A DNA stretch of 64,000 nt from Sphaerolaimus hirsutus (GCA_964036195.1 OZ038451.1:16578747-16642746); one strand, 5' to 3'; numbered from the stretch's first letter, positions 36,453-54,328 are shown. Numbers and translations are program-made. The notes: generated by a model from the letters alone, not told the origin.

Positions 36453-37649
36453 TAGGGTTGGCAGGGACGTACGCGAGGGGGCGGCCGCCCCCCCCCGTTC
36501 CCGGGCCGGACAAAAAAAAGTGCCAGAAATGGCACTTTCGTGAAGCGATTTTTAAACTGATTTTAAAAAATCTGATTTTTTTATCACAGGGTGGAAACTG
36601 ATTCAAATTTTAAAAAATCAAAATTTCTGGTGGACTTGCGCAAGGTATTTTGCATTTTTATGCGCGCAAGCGCGCAATTTCCAATACAAATTAGATAGAT
36701 AGCTGGCGGATTTGGGGGGGGGGGTTACCCCCCCCCCTACTGAACCCCTGCTTCACATAAATCACGAACGTCCAACAAAAGGCTATATATGTAATAAGTC
36801 GATGTAAAATAGATATTTTTGAAAGAAATCACTGCTTATAATGCTATCCCATAACTCCACAGTCATAATATGACCACAATATACATAACAATACATAGTC
36901 TGACACTTAACATGCACATATTTTTCTCTATACCCCCATTTTTGGCGTTGTGGAGTTATGTTCCTATGTCAGCTTGGCTTTTTTCGCGTGATGACCGCCG
37001 CGCGTCACAGAATCGCGCGTCTCATCGGTGCGTGCAGAAAAATGTGGCTTTTGCCCATGTTATGCAACATTCTGTGTAAATATGCGTGTGAAATGGAACC
37101 GTTGCGGTTGCATAACAAGCGTGGTTAAAGTTTGTAGTGAATGTACTTTTGAATAGGCACTGTCAATGGATTTAAAATTTTGATAAATTCATGTTCAAAG
37201 TTGGCTAAAATCGACAACCGAGATAGCATATTTTGAAAAACATGGAAAATTGACATGTACATAGAAATATAGAACTAACAAATTGAGCAGTCTAATTAAT
37301 AAATAAATCATAAAATATATCTAAATCAAGTAGTCTGATCTGATTTAACAGCTGATATGCATTATGCAAGCATAACAGTTCTACTTTACACGCATATGCA
37401 GAATGTTTCATAACACAGGCACGCGATATTTTTGTACACACGCCTTTGACCCCTAAAACATCCAATACGGCGAAAAACCTATAACTGGACTCGAGTGCAC
37501 AAACAGACGCCCCAATCTATAGGAACATAACTCCACTCAACACCATTTTTGGCGATTTAAAAAAATCTGATTTTAATTTTTTTTAATTGATTTATTTTAA
37601 TTGATTTTTTTTATCAAGGAGTTTAAAAAATGATTTTTTTCCAACCCTA
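36453..37649. mobile_element. hAT-like MITE with TTTTTAAAAAATCTGA repeats, nested insertions
   Basis: Ends TAGGGTTGG / CCAACCCTA, target duplication GTTCCTAC/TTTCCTAC (7 of 8). The left end is interrupted by a CAGGGACGTACG-type fragment and G/C runs. Contains no transposase frame. Confidence 0.75.
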
Positions 37650-38929
37650 TTTCCTACTTATACTTAATGTTTGAGCTATTCTGGCGGAAACTTTTCTACG
37701 CGGGACGTGAAAAACATTGCAACCCTCCGGGGAGATGACAAATGTTTTTCTAACCTGGGAAGTCAACTGGATGACAACCGGTTCTGCGAACGCAGCCTGC
37801 AAATGAAAGAAATCTATAGTCCCGAAACTGGTCCCAAGAAAGTTCTAAACACCGCCACACAGGGATGACTATAACCAGTCACGATGACAATCGTCTGGAT
37901 TTACCAGATCCGATCGTTAGAAATCAGGATGTCAGTAATTTCAATCGATCACCAATTCATTGCGAGAACGCAGCCACGTTTGAACACTAATCATAGAGCA
38001 AAACACGACAAAAAATAATTGGCATAGTTCCAACTCAACCGCAACGTGTGTTTTTCGAGCGCTAACGGGGGCAATCAACGTCGGAATTCGTTAGAAGTGT
38101 CTGTAGAACAGCCGCAGCTCTGTCATGAAGCTTTCGACTAGCGAATCCTATCCTATCCTTTCGGCATTATCAGCTGCAGCTATCGATTTATTTTTAGTTG
38201 TACGTAAATACTCACTTGTTCCGGTTGCCGGGGCAACAGTAAAACGGATCGGGTCACGTATGTGAACTTGGCCCACATCCAAGTTTCCGGTTATGTATTG
38301 TAATCGAACGATTATCACCATTTTATTGCTCAAAATCGCACAAATGTGCCTCATTTTTCTAATTTTCACGTTCGTAGTCGCTTTTTTTGTCTGTCCATGG
38401 TTATATACCTATTTTGGCATATTTTATTCATAATGATAGCGATTTCGAAATTTTGGCCGACTGCCACGTTCACATACGCGGTATTGTCCCAGAAAAACGT
38501 TCCATTTTGGTGTGCACAAAACATGGCAGAAATTTATATGGATTTGAACGTAACTTTGCACGAAAAATACATGAAAACGCGGCGAAACGTGAGAATGAAG
38601 TTGTGAGCTTAGTTACGTAATAATAAATTGGCCGCTTAGAATAATAAAAGCGGAAATTTTTCCATTCAGTTGCTCACTTCCGTAGAGTTACCTCCATCTT
38701 GCATACCCGAATTGGATTGGAGGTCGGAAAATTTATCACCCCGCGCTGGAGAGCACGATTTCACATTACTGCATACATAATCACTGATGTACAATAGCTT
38801 GGGCGCATTTTCTGACATAGTGACAAGTGCGTACACTGGGCGGGCCGCGTGCATTTTGCAGAACGTTATTTGTCAAAGAGTCATGGGATAAATTGTCCAG
38901 AAACATTTCAAAACAATGTGGAGAATTGT
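37650..38929. other. Intergenic with an unclassified repeat at 38236-38620
   Basis: No gene recognised. The 38236-38620 segment is related to 13690-14090, and partly to 49715-49990 (blocks such as AACTTGGCCCACA and GCGATTTCGAAATTTTGGCC). The remainder is unique AT-rich DNA. Confidence 0.5.
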
Positions 38930-39372
38930 AATACAGAATTTCCTCGAAATACCCCCAGGGGGTTTAATTTTCCAGAGTGGAAATTTTGAGGGGGGTATTT
39001 CGCGGGGGGCTTATTCGAGGGGGGGGGGGTTATTTCGTCAGAAATTTTCACGAAATTCATAGTATGATTTTATTACGAGTACGATTTTATATACCCAAAA
39101 CCGGTAATAAACGTGTCCAAGTAGGGGTATATTTGGACGCATTGCGCATCGCATGAACGTGCATCGCTACACAAACTAATATACCTGTGTAGCTGCGACG
39201 CAAACTGCGACCAATATTTAGTTACGTCATGTACATTGCATACATGATGTACATAATTCCAGACAGGGGGTATTTCGAGGGGGGGGGGGGGTATTTTTTC
39301 CCCAGCTCAAAAACACATGGGAGTATTTCGAGGGGGGGGTCAATTCAAGGGGGGTTTCGAGGAAATACGATA
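38930..39372. mobile_element. TTTCCTCGAAATACCCCC element
   Basis: Inverted TTTCCTCGAAATACCCCC and GGGGTTTCGAGGAAATACG ends with G-rich inner repeats. Carries the same inner segment (CCAAGTAGGGGTATATTTGG, GACGCAAACTGCGACC) as the element at 14556-15849. Confidence 0.75.
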
Positions 39373-39495
39373 GTTGTAAAAACAATTTGGGTATATAATT
39401 ACAACAAAATGTCTAGTTTGTGTTCATTATTCAGATGGGCTGTGGTAGATTTCATGCAGTCTGCAATCGGCTGCCGTACTGGCATCAGACGTAGG

Positions 39496-40640
39496 TAGGG
39501 TTGGGAATTTCAAAATTTTCGGGTTCGGGTATCGGGTCCAAAAAATTTCGGGTCGGGTACCGGGTATCGGTTCCAAAAAATTTGCGGGTATCGGAGTCGG
39601 GTTCGGTATTGAGGTCGGGTATCAGGTCGGGTTTTCTGGTCCAAATGTCGGGTATCGGGTAATAGAATTGTCGTGTATCGGGTAATAAAATCATCTGGTA
39701 TTGAATAAAACTGCAAATATACAGCATAGTGTTGTGTATCTATCACAAAGAGTATAACTAAGTGCAAATACACATGTGGAAATGCAGCAGTTTTTCCTAA
39801 AAAATCATGTTGCTCAAGAAAAAAACATGACCATTGAATTGTGACATAAAACATAGTATTTGGAGAGACGTAGGAGGGAGCCCATCAACCCCGGGTCCAA
39901 GATTGTATTCTGGGACTTTATTTGACTGAACTGAGCTTACTTTATAAATGAGGCATAGTCACCAATCATTGAAACCACACCTCCACTGGTTCGCACAACC
40001 AAACTCACCTACCGCACCTACTCAACTAAAGCTACATTTGTTGGTGGATACCATCACCATGGTGACTCAGGCCCCCAAAAATGGTGAAAACTATTTTTGG
40101 GGAATTCAGATTAGTCCACAGTGTCTACCTCTGCATGCTTTGATAAAAACTGCCCAAGCCTTGTACTGTAAACCTCGCAACCAGTGCAACTGAACACCAT
40201 TTCGGGGAAAAATGGAATGAAGTGCACCTAGATATCAAGCAGTCATTTTGAAAAAGGAAAAGGCAACTATCTGCACCATGTTCAATTTGACCAAATCAAT
40301 ATTGAGCATCTTTATGCTAATTGGCAGCAAGCCAAATGTGATCTTTTAAATGTGAATGAAAATATGCACCACATCATAAAATAAGATCTTAAATAATTGA
40401 AACTAACCAATTAGATGAAAGTGTCTAAATTACAACTGCACAAAACTGAAAGTTGTATTCACAAAACTTCCATACTGCTTGAAAGATTGAACTGTGGAAA
40501 AATTTTGCAGGTATTTTTGGGTATTGAGTGTGGATTTGGGTATTGAGGTCGGGTATCGGGTAGTAGTTTCAGGTTCGGGTATCTGGTTTCGGTTCCAAAA
40601 AATGTGCGGGTATTGGGTTCAGGTCGGGTTCCCAACCCTA
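39496..40640. mobile_element. hAT-like MITE, CGGGTATCGGGT family
   Basis: Ends TAGGGTTGGGAA / TTCCCAACCCTA, perfect target duplication GACGTAGG (39488-39495, 40641-40648). Both flanks are CGGGTATCGGGT arrays; about 650 bp of central AT-rich sequence is without coding signal. Confidence 0.92.
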
Positions 40641-41033
40641 GACGTAGGTGCCAATTCAGCATGTGAGCTAGGTAGTGGCATGAAAAATTAATAAGTAGAA
40701 ACCAAGTATACTCGGCGTACGTGATACTCTGCCCTCGCACTGATTTATGTCTCGTGTTGGAAGCGTGCCAATGATTATTAAATCATGCGATTTCCATAAA
40801 AATATGAAAAAAATTCGATGTGAATATGTTAATAAATACAATTATAACAACAATCAATTTTGTCATCTTTTTATGAAACTCGGACGCGTTTACCACCGTT
40901 GGCACACTTCCAACGGGAACCACGCGTGCAGGGTGTTAAGTAACCGGAGTATAAGTACCTAGTACTCAAGTACATAGTAAGTAGTTACTTGACTTACGAC
41001 CAGCGACGTTACTTACTCATTTTCTTGTGTCAG

Positions 41034-41039
41034 TTTATT
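41034..41039 (-). terminator. Candidate poly(A) signal of GALT
   Basis: AATAAA on the minus strand, about 147 nt downstream of the GALT stop codon. Confidence 0.45.
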
Positions 41040-41185
41040 TGCTTCAAAAATGGATTTTGGTATATCTGCCATATAACTTCACAAGTGCATCTCGGAATAT
41101 AAGAGAGCTCAATCCCAAACTGTGGACATTTCCAATATTCATTAATCCATTATCTTGAATATTTTACGCATATATCCTGTATCAT

Positions 41186-45318
<4,133 letters not shown>

Positions 45319-45336
45319 TTTCGTCGTTGAGTTTCT

Positions 45337-45359
45337 CTGTTTGGCACGAAGCCAAACAG
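45337..45359. promoter_or_regulatory. Perfect hairpin just upstream of the GALT start
   Basis: CTGTTTGGC, 5-base loop, GCCAAACAG: a perfect 9-bp stem ending 19 nt upstream of the GALT ATG. It could fold in the 5' UTR or be a dyad protein-binding site. Function unknown. Confidence 0.35.
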
Positions 45360-45627
45360 TTTTGTGTGGTTATGAATTGGTTTCGTTGCCTTGATAATCA
45401 TGGGCTTCACATTAATATCACCGTGTTTCGTGCAGTTGACATTTATTATTATTTATTAACGTCTCTCACAGTGTTGATTTTAAGAAGTTATTTATCTGAT
45501 GCATTGTTGTCTACGTTTACACCGTTTCCACGGACAAAACACCTGAATGTCTGTGAAGTAAGCAGTCAGCAAACAGATAATCAGTTATCGAATAGAATTA
45601 TTTGACTTAACACCGAAAATTTCAGCG

Positions 45628-45633
45628 TTTATT
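45628..45633 (-). terminator. Candidate poly(A) signal of MANBA
   Basis: AATAAA on the minus strand, about 92 nt downstream of the MANBA stop and 310 bp before the GALT start, so MANBA can end independently of GALT. Confidence 0.5.
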
Positions 45634-45724
45634 TCAACCGCAGACCTTTGATGTAAAATAGTGAATGTAAAATAGTGAAGTGCAATTTTTTACCCAATTC
45701 AGAAACAAAAACAGAAATTAAAAA

Positions 45725-47302
45725 TCAAGTGTAATGATAAAGATCCTGCAAAGAAATCACTGAGAGAGACTGTTTGAATGTTTCTAGATTAACTTTTCCA
45801 TTCCATGAGTAAAAATCTACTGTAAAATTTGGTTGTGTCATGACAAATCCATTATCACTGAACCATCCGGAAATTTTTGGAACTTCCAACCACACAAACA
45901 GTACCACTGATTCAGCACTAAGATCAATTGAAATGACACCTGTATTTTCATTTACATAAACCTTATCCATTTTCACATGCCCACAGGCATCTGCGTAACA
46001 AGGTAAGTAGTTTGGTAGAATGTAATTAGGATGGCCTAAAGTTTTTCCATTTTTGTCCAAAAGGGTGGCCTCATACATAATTCTGCCCCACAAATTGGGT
46101 CTTGCATTAAACTTGAGGACCACTTCTGATGAAAATGGTTGTATGGTTCCATTTTTTATTTTTGCTGAATGTGTCTCTAATGCCTGAAATCCTGGCCTCC
46201 CAAGCTGCAAAGTCCTCACAGTCACAGCTTTTGCATTCACTGCATTTGTGTCATCATTCACAATGACAACTTTTATTGAGTTTTCTTTGCCATCATGCCA
46301 AATTGAGATTAAGAGTGGTGCAAAGAAATGCCTGGCATAATAATGTGCCATTTTCCATTGGAGATTATAATCAATTGAGGCCCAACTGGGCGCTTGCCAA
46401 ATGTCATTAAGCTGCCAATAAAGGCTGCACATTGTGTAACCTTCACCAGTAGTTGTTGTACGGTTTCTGTAGCTGAAATTGTTTAGGGATAGCTGTATAT
46501 GGATTCATTCTAAAAGTAGCTTAATCATCATTATTGATTATAACTACAGAAATTTCATGTATGATATTTAAAAAAAACATGTACAGCGAAAAAGCTATCT
46601 CTGCCAACCGCCTATAATGCTCAACTTCAGTCTTGTAGCCATAAGCCTGGTGAATTTGTGTCAGAAAGGTTGAAGCTTTGAAAAACTCCTTGTTTGACAT
46701 TGTGCTGTTGTTTCCCTTCCATGGAACTGGCATGTGTTGAAAACTTTGTAAAAGCATTTCAAAATTGCCAGCGGGATGATGTTGCCTGTGCAATAAATTT
46801 GGGCCAAACATAAGATATGTGTCATCTTTAGCTGATTCACCACCCAAGGCATCTGGAATGTAAGATTTTGTGTTAAACAGTCCAGATTTTACTTGCTATA
46901 TATTGTGAAATTCATGGATACATTACCTAACTGCACTTTGGGTTTCTTAGTCTTCATCAAATGGTGAGATAATATTTCAATAAGTTCACATAGACAAATA
47001 AAAGGGATTCCCTGACTTCAGCATGAAAGATGTGATGAACACCATAAAGACATTGTTATCAAAGACATATTTATCAAAGACATTGTTACCAAATTAGAGT
47101 GAATCTGCAGTAAAACACCTTCCATTGTTCCAAAGTTTGGGAATGATTGAAAACCAAATTCTGTTGTACATCTGGATATTGGATAGGTAGCATCATCCCA
47201 TGCATTTTTGACATATGTATAGAAATGCACATCTCCATATTTTGCTCCACTTGGTTTGCCAGAAAATCCATGGTTCCTGTGTTTGTGCTTTTTTGATTTG
47301 GA

Positions 47303-47340
<38 letters not shown>

Positions 47341-50300
47341 GTGTTTTACGTTTTTTTCGTTTGTTTTTTTTTGCTTGGTGGATAGCAGAAAATGTGATGA
47401 GAATTTTTGTTGAGAAGTGAGACACTTCTTGATTACCTACGTTTGATCTCAACTTAATGTGATTCAAGTGGTCCACACTCATTTGATTTTGGTAGCACTG
47501 GCAGAGGATGTCAGCACATCTATAAGTTCAATACCCACCTTATGGTATCAATACCACCAGATGGACTACTCAGTACATATGGCCTGCTGGAATAATCTGT
47601 CTCATTCACAGCACCCCATACTGTGTCATTGTACAGCTTCATGTAATCTGACTTGTATTGTTCAAGCTTAGCCATAGGATATTTTGATGAAAACCAATGA
47701 TCCAGTAGTCCCAATTCATTCTCATTGTTTCCAGCCCAAATTATAATTGATGGATGTGATTTCAGTCTGTTTATCTGAAAAATCAACAGCATTTTTTTTA
47801 TTGATTTTACTGAAATAAACCATACCATATCAATTCAAAACTTGTGATACACTCCACCTGACTTGTTGCATTTTGAAATTGATGAATATAGTTTTTCCCA
47901 TAAATGACACTTGTGTACAGAAAGAGTGCAAAATTTGCACTGCCATTAGCATGAATCTGACCCGCGCCTCCCTTATAGAACATGAGAGCCATAACTACTG
48001 TACACCACATTTGTGGCTTGGCACTAGTCACTATAAGAGGCTTACCTGCTGTGATGGCAGTGCCTTTACTTTTTGGATAAATGTTTTTGAAGAAAAAATG
48101 ATATGACTAACACTGGTTTCAATTTCTCTTTTCACATTGTCTAAAAATTTCTGATTGGCAGGGTATAAATTCACAGCAAACATCATATCTTGCCATATCA
48201 AAAAACCATACTCATCTGCCAATTGATAGAAAAGATCTGATTCATATACTCCACCACCCCAAACTCTCATTGAATTCATGTTTGCAAATTTCATAGATTC
48301 AAAATAAAATTTGAGCCTGTCTGCAGTTATTCTTGAGTTAAATGAATCTGCTGGAATCCAGTTTGTGCCTGAAAGATTAAAATTTGGTAAAATTGAAAAT
48401 TATGTTAAACATTAAAAATAACCTGAACACTTTCCCCACCTTTTAGAAACACTGGGATTCCATTGATCCTGAAATAAAATGTTAATCCTGGATCTTCAAC
48501 AAAGACAGGGCACTCCCTTTTGTTACATTTGGTCACAGATTCTTGAATCAGCTCAACAGTTCTGAATCCAAATTTTGTGGAGACATTTCTGGTTGTAAAA
48601 TGAACACCAACTGAATCTGGAAAGAAGATGGAAGTGGGATATAGCATCTATTGTTCAAAATCCCTGGTTCTACAAAACTCACTATTCCCCTGTGCTTCAG
48701 ATTCAACAGTGTACAACCTTTGTTTTCCATATCCATTTGGGTACCACAGTTCAACTTTTGAACTGTCTATTAGAAAAACAGTTTTCACCACATTCCTCCC
48801 TTTCTTCAGATTTTTGGCTGTTTTTGTTGTTGTGAAATTGAGTTCTCTGATGCTAGTTTTGATTGAAATTGATGGAATGTCTGACACACAAAATAGGTGG
48901 ATTTCATGGTTTATTTCCCAGTGATATTGGTCTGAAAAATGCGAGATAAACTATATGTAAATATCACAGTTTTAAAATACCTTCCTGGTAACCAACTACA
49001 TATTTGAACAATTGAACACACGGAATAAAAATTTACCCTTGAGAATTGGAACTGCAGTAATTTTGTCTGAAATACAACCTCCCTCAACAACTTTTTCCAT
49101 GTAAATGTCCTTCCAAATACCCATAGTTGCAAAACCTGGGCCCCAGTCCCAGCTAAATGCTGCCTGCATTTTTCTGATAAAATTCACATGATTCAATCCA
49201 TTCTGCACTGTTGGTGGTCCATCATTGGGGACAGCATAACCATATTTTGTCTGCATTTTTTCTATGATATTTTTTCAGAATTAGTGGTGCGCACTGGAAG
49301 ATAAAATTTGACATTCTTTTGTATGATATTTTCAAATATTCAGGGGGTTTATTGGCATGATATGGATATGGAATCCCAATTCAAATACTTTTGATCATGT
49401 AACTCCGATTCTGAAGTTTTTGCTGGCTGAAATCCATTCCGTGTAATGAAAAAAGTCATTTCTGTAAACTCGGCTGACATGAAACGAGTCAGCTTTCCTT
49501 CTTTTATGTACGAGTAAGATGTGTCTCAAATTCAAATTCAAACGGACGGATTCCGTTCAATTCACAGTTTGTTTAAACCGATTGAACTTTCAAATGTGAA
49601 AATAAATGGATAAAGCAAGGATATAAAAATACACAGTCGGAAAGCTAGATAACACACTCAAACAATGCTAACGAATTCCTAAAAAGGACGAATGTGATAG
49701 ATATCCCGTATGTTAACTTGGCACACGTTTGGATATGTATTTTACGAATGAGGTGAACGACGCAGGATTTACATTTGCGTTACTCATTACGTCTGTGGAA
49801 CACAATTAAGCGACTGGAAATGATCACAAATGTGTCAACTAGTGTACTTGTGATCATTTCCGGTCGATTTATTGCATTCCGCAGCGATAAGCAGTGACGT
49901 GAACATGAAACCTGCGTTTTTCGCTCTCATTTGTCTGAAACGCAGAGCGACTTGGATGTGGGCCAAATTCACATGTGACCCCATCTTTGGTTTATACCGC
50001 ACTCGTACAAAAATTCCTTAGACCATTGACTTCCATAATGTCCGCCGAGTTTAATGAAAAGAGAATTTCTGCAAAATGAAAAATTCAACGAAAAAGTGTT
50101 CATTTTTGTTACGACGGGACTGTCTGTCATACACCGATCACAAATGGTGCGATGCCAGGCCCTGGCGCTCTTCAAAAAAGAAGCAAAATCGATATACCTT
50201 AGGTCACTAATTGGCACCATTATATGCTTGTCAGACTTACCCTAAAATCTACACTCATATTCCTGGCATACTGCGCAGGTGGTTCAAAATATATTGATAT

Positions 50301-51577
50301 GATGTCACTGTCAATTGGACGTAGAGCGGAAGTAATGTCGGTGAAAAACTCATGCCACATATTCTCACTTTTATTCACCAATTTTCCATTGATAAATGTT
50401 GATGAAATTGTATCCAAGCCCCTTTGAACAAGCACGAGGGACAGATGGGTTAATGTTTGCTGCAAAATTGGGAGTATTTACATTTGTGTTCATGATGGAA
50501 TAATTATGATGAAGTAATGAATGACAGATACCGTATCCATCATGCATCTATAACTTGCGTGGAGGGCCGATGAATTATTTCGCAATATTTAGGTTCATTT
50601 TTTTGCAGTTTTCCACATTTTCAAATATGAAGACAACAATTAATTTGAGAATTTTTAGTCCAAAAACGAAAAGCTTAAATTTAAATGACAGTTGTTGTAT
50701 TTTTCTTTAAAGCGTTGTTCGGTGGCGAGATTTTTTTCAAACATTTTTCCATGCAGATTTTATTAAAAGGCCTTAATTTCCAAAAATGCTAACATTTCGT
50801 GTATCACCAATAAAAAATTCACAACTACTTAGTTAAAAAGGCATCAAAACAAATATGATCTCATTTCCTTATTTCCTTTCCCTCGACACAATCATAACTG
50901 AAAATTTTCCTTTAAAAACTTTGTAAAAGTAGAAAATTGTTACCTTTTCGATGGGAATTGCTCTCCAATAGCACCAAGACTGGTTCCCTACCCATCTCAG
51001 GTTTACGTCATTGTATTTTTGTAGCGGCTCGGCTATTTTACCTGGTGTTATGCGATGAGCTTACTACGCACATTAATGAATTATACCATAAAGTATCTGA
51101 ATAAAAACAATAAAACTAGGTAATATTCTTTCTCACCAGACTACTCGCATCGCTCACACTATGGGTAAATTTGTGCACAATTTTTCGCATAATTTACTCA
51201 GTAAAATGCATTGACACCCTTTGTATAGCGTGCAGTCAGTAATATTTAAAAAAATTTTAACACATGAATATCTATCAAGATGTTTTGATTTCCTACGCAT
51301 TTAGCAGTATTTTCGAAGCATCTCAACAATTACCCAAATCACCGGCTTTAAATAAATCCATGAAGACGTCTCCCGGAACCGTTGCTTGTATGGCGCCCCC
51401 AAAATTGGTCAAATTATTCAGAACTTCAGGGTTTTTGCACTTAAACTCTGATATATTGGCCATATGCCAAGAATTGCCAGTGAGTTCGACAACTTGTCCA
51501 TTGTTCGATTGGAAAAAGTACGCGACAGCAATAATGTGGAACAGAGTCGATTTTGAATTCATTTTGAATGTTCTCAA
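45725..51577 (-). CDS. MANBA: Beta-mannosidase (GH2), 11 exons, 947 residues
   Basis: Lysosomal exo-glycosidase removing terminal beta-mannose from N-glycan-derived oligosaccharides. Exons: 51577-51334, 51041-50944, 50459-50241, 49250-49037, 48931-48683, 48616-48440, 48368-48112, 47774-47539, 47276-47119, 46852-46609, 46472-45725; every intron is GT-AG and all phases fit. Residues 6-25 are a signal-peptide-like stretch (a second Met at 6 may be the start). Family landmarks: NDVNLRWV (about 91-98), HVNFIRK and FSWDWGPGF (208-227), [20 protein letters not shown] (about 397-409), [24 protein letters not shown] (493-506; predicted acid/base E504), TEFGFQSF (603-610; predicted nucleophile E604), [13 protein letters not shown], and C-terminal VWLEVP...[11 protein letters not shown]. 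About 70 residues longer than human MANBA. Ends with TGA at 45725, 406 bp before GALT. Confidence 0.97.
47303..47340. repeat. (AT)n microsatellite in MANBA intron 8
   Basis: About 19 AT units, with one GT interruption, directly upstream (in gene sense) of exon 9. Confidence 0.95.
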
Positions 51578-52379
51578 ATGCCAAATATCGCTTTAGAGCG
51601 AGCGAAAATTCTGTCCGGGTTGCTACCTGAGTTGCGATTTTAACAGCGCCATGACTTTGGCGCCATTGCCAGCGCCATTTTATAAAAAATTTTGTAGGTA
51701 CTTTGGTAGAATAAGCTGTGAATACCTGAGAAGAAATATGAAAAATTGAGGGTTGTGTATTACTAAGTTCAATCCTATTATGACACTATTCATGACAAAG
51801 CATAGCTATTATATCATGTCGCTTAAATATCAGGTAAAGTTTCAGTCATGTAACATTAAATGACAACCGGATTACTTTCATTTCCTCGCCTTGACCATAC
51901 AGGGATTTTTTCTCCACAAAAACCCGGTGGATTTTTCACACGGGGACAATACTCGAGGTCCACAATACCAGTGCATAGTTTGCCCCAACCGCGATCGGTG
52001 GATAATACGAGGTGGGAATTGATCGAGGGGGGATTTATCAAAGAAATAAAATGCCTTCCAAAAAGTGATTTTTGGAACTTTGTGCTGTTGGTGTTAACGC
52101 CAGAAATCCTAACGCTTGGTTTTATGTTTGCTGATAAGAAGTCGTGACCAGATTAGAATACCTACCTTAACTTGCTAATTAAATAGAAGTGAATGTTCAA
52201 TAAAGAAGTGGTTCACAGTGTCAAGTTCACACGGAATACAAAATTGAATTTGATGAAAAAATTTCATGCGACGCGTTTCCATGAGATATATTCCCTGCTT
52301 AACTATCCAAATTAAAACAGAGAAAAATAACCAAAAAATTTATCGGTATTTTTTGATACCTATTTTATTTTTCTGAAGG
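51578..52379. other. Upstream region of MANBA, nothing gene-like
   Basis: Contains a short GCGCCA fragment (about 51640-51680) and decayed CCTCGAA/GGGGGATTTATC motifs near 51880-52050. No exon or RNA recognised. Presumably includes the MANBA promoter. Confidence 0.45.
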
Positions 52380-52387
52380 CATATGGT

Positions 52388-53324
52388 TAGTGATGGAAAA
52401 GCGCCAGAAAAAAGGGCGCCAGGCGCCAATGGCGCCATGGCGCCATTCGAAAACTGGGCGCCAAGCGCCAAGGGCGCCACAGAAAAAGGGCGCCAGGCGC
52501 CAAGGGCGCCATGGCGCCATTCGGAAAGTGGGCGCCAGGCGCCAAGGGCGCCACGGAAAGAGGGCGCCAAGCGCCAAGGGCGCCATGGCGCCAATTGAAA
52601 ATTAGGGCGCCAGGCGCCAAGGGCGCCAGGATAAATACCTAAGTGTGTATGATACCGTGCGTGTGCTAAAAATGGTTTTCCAACACAGTATTGCACACAT
52701 TCAAATCTTTAATTATGTTCTCTAGGATGAAATCCACAAAAACGAAACTAGCAACAAAATTTTTGCATAAAATCATACTCACACCTGATCTTCAATTCAA
52801 ACGGTATGAAAATTGTCATTTGACAAAACAATGCATTCACCGCAAATAGATTTTTCCAATGGATGTTTTTTGAAGTGGACGAAAACGGAATTAAAACGAT
52901 TTGAATTCGTTGATTGATGTGTTTGTAGGTTCCACAGCCCATCATTATCAGCTTCTGATCCAGCAGAAGTGTCTGGAAAACCAATGGATGAACGATTTCA
53001 ATCCACTGGCACCACGTGCATTTTTCCAGCGAATTTCGATTATCCACAGACGCGCTTTTTTGTTTTTTTAAATCATATTCGCAGCGCTCACCTTGAAACC
53101 CTGCTGGCGCCATTTTGGCGCCCTTTTAAAGCAGGGCGCCAGGCGCCTAGGGCGCCACGGAAAAAGAGCGCCAAGCGCCAAGGGCGCCATGGCGCCTTTC
53201 AGAATGTGGGCGCCAGGCGCCAAGGGCGCCACAGAAAAAGGGCGCCAAGCGCCAATGGCGCCATGGCGCGGCGCCCTTTGGCGCCCTTAAAGGGCGCCAG
53301 CGCCATGGCGCCATTCCATCACTA
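52388..53324. mobile_element. hAT-like element, GCGCCA family, with internal cargo
   Basis: Ends TAGTGATGGAAAAGCGCC and GGCGCCATTCCATCACTA, perfect target duplication CATATGGT (52380-52387, 53325-53332). GCGCCA arrays occupy both flanks; about 470 bp in the middle (52633-53100) are unlike the arrays and recur, diverged, at 58031-58500. Minus-strand translation of the cargo shows a partly conserved frame. Confidence 0.9.
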
Positions 53325-53403
53325 CATATGGTGTATTTCTATGCAAAATGTGCAGTGGACGGAGATTAAAAAACCAAACTCAAAATTGAAGCCAACGTTT
53401 AGA

Positions 53404-53860
53404 ATTATTAGGTTGTAAACTAAATAAGTTTAATTTTTCATGCATCCCATTCTCCTACATTCATGCGTCCCATTCTCTTATACATTGGCCGATTTTCGAG
53501 TATGTTGGGGTTTGGGGTCTGGGCTACGAATTGTTTTGGTTTGCTCGAATGATCCCCCAGTCCCGAGATAAGGGGGTCTATAAAAAGATGGTCATCTGCA
53601 CAGTGAATTTGAAGCTTAATAACTGTGCCATTTCTTGGCCAATTCGGATCGTTCAACACTTAAAATGATCAGGACAACCTGCAGATACAATTTTTGTGAT
53701 CGGATTAGTGATGTCTAAATTCTGTATGCCGATTTGACCCGGTTTTCGAACATGAAACAATAATTTTTTGAACATGCTATCATATACTTTACACAAAAAG
53801 AATAAATCTGGTGCAAAATTTATTTCAATATCTCAATCCAATCAAAAGTTATAAACTGGT
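53404..53860. mobile_element. Single arm of the TATTAGGTTGTAAAC foldback element
   Basis: Matches either arm of 16911-18114 (TTAGGTTGTAAACTAA, GGTTTGGGGTCTGGGCTA, CCCAGTCCCGAGATAAGG). The second arm is missing here. Confidence 0.8.
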
Positions 53861-53901
53861 GGCACATATAAATGGAAAATTGATTTCATCAATTTTCAAA
53901 A

Positions 53902-54328
53902 TACCGTATTACCTCGAATTAACACCCCCCCTTTGAATAAACCCCCCCCCCCCTTGAAATACCCCCCCCCCCCCTAAAATTCGGCTGAGGAAATAATAAA
54001 CCCCCCCTCGAAATACCCCCCCTAAGATTGAGTGTAAAGAGAACGTACATGACAAATACCGCAGTTTGTGATCTGTACAATGCAGAACACACGTTAAAAC
54101 CGATGATTGAGTGATGTTAGGGAAGGGTTTATGTATATAAACAGTTATATATATGCCTATAAACACATCTACATCGATGTAATTGTTTGATTTTCCTACG
54201 TCTGAGTATGGGGAATTTCCGAAAATTTCTGGCGAAAAAATAGACCCCCCCCCCCCTCGAATTATCCCCCCTCAAATTTTGCTGGCGAAATAATAAACCC
54301 CCTGGGGGTATTTCGAGGTAATACGGTA
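53902..54328. mobile_element. TACCGTATTACCTCGAATTAAC element
   Basis: Inverted ends TACCGTATTACCTCGAA and TTCGAGGTAATACGGTA, inner C-rich CCCCCCCTCGAAATACC repeats. One of at least six such elements in the window. Confidence 0.85.

Noticed and set aside
47775-48111. Extra MANBA exon in the open stretch 47807-48031
   Set aside because: Direct joining of exons 7 and 8 gives the same spacing as human MANBA around the [11 protein letters not shown] motif; the stretch is intronic.
52748-53113. 121-codon minus frame as an independent host gene
   Set aside because: Lies wholly within the hAT-like element bounded by CATATGGT duplications; treated as element cargo.
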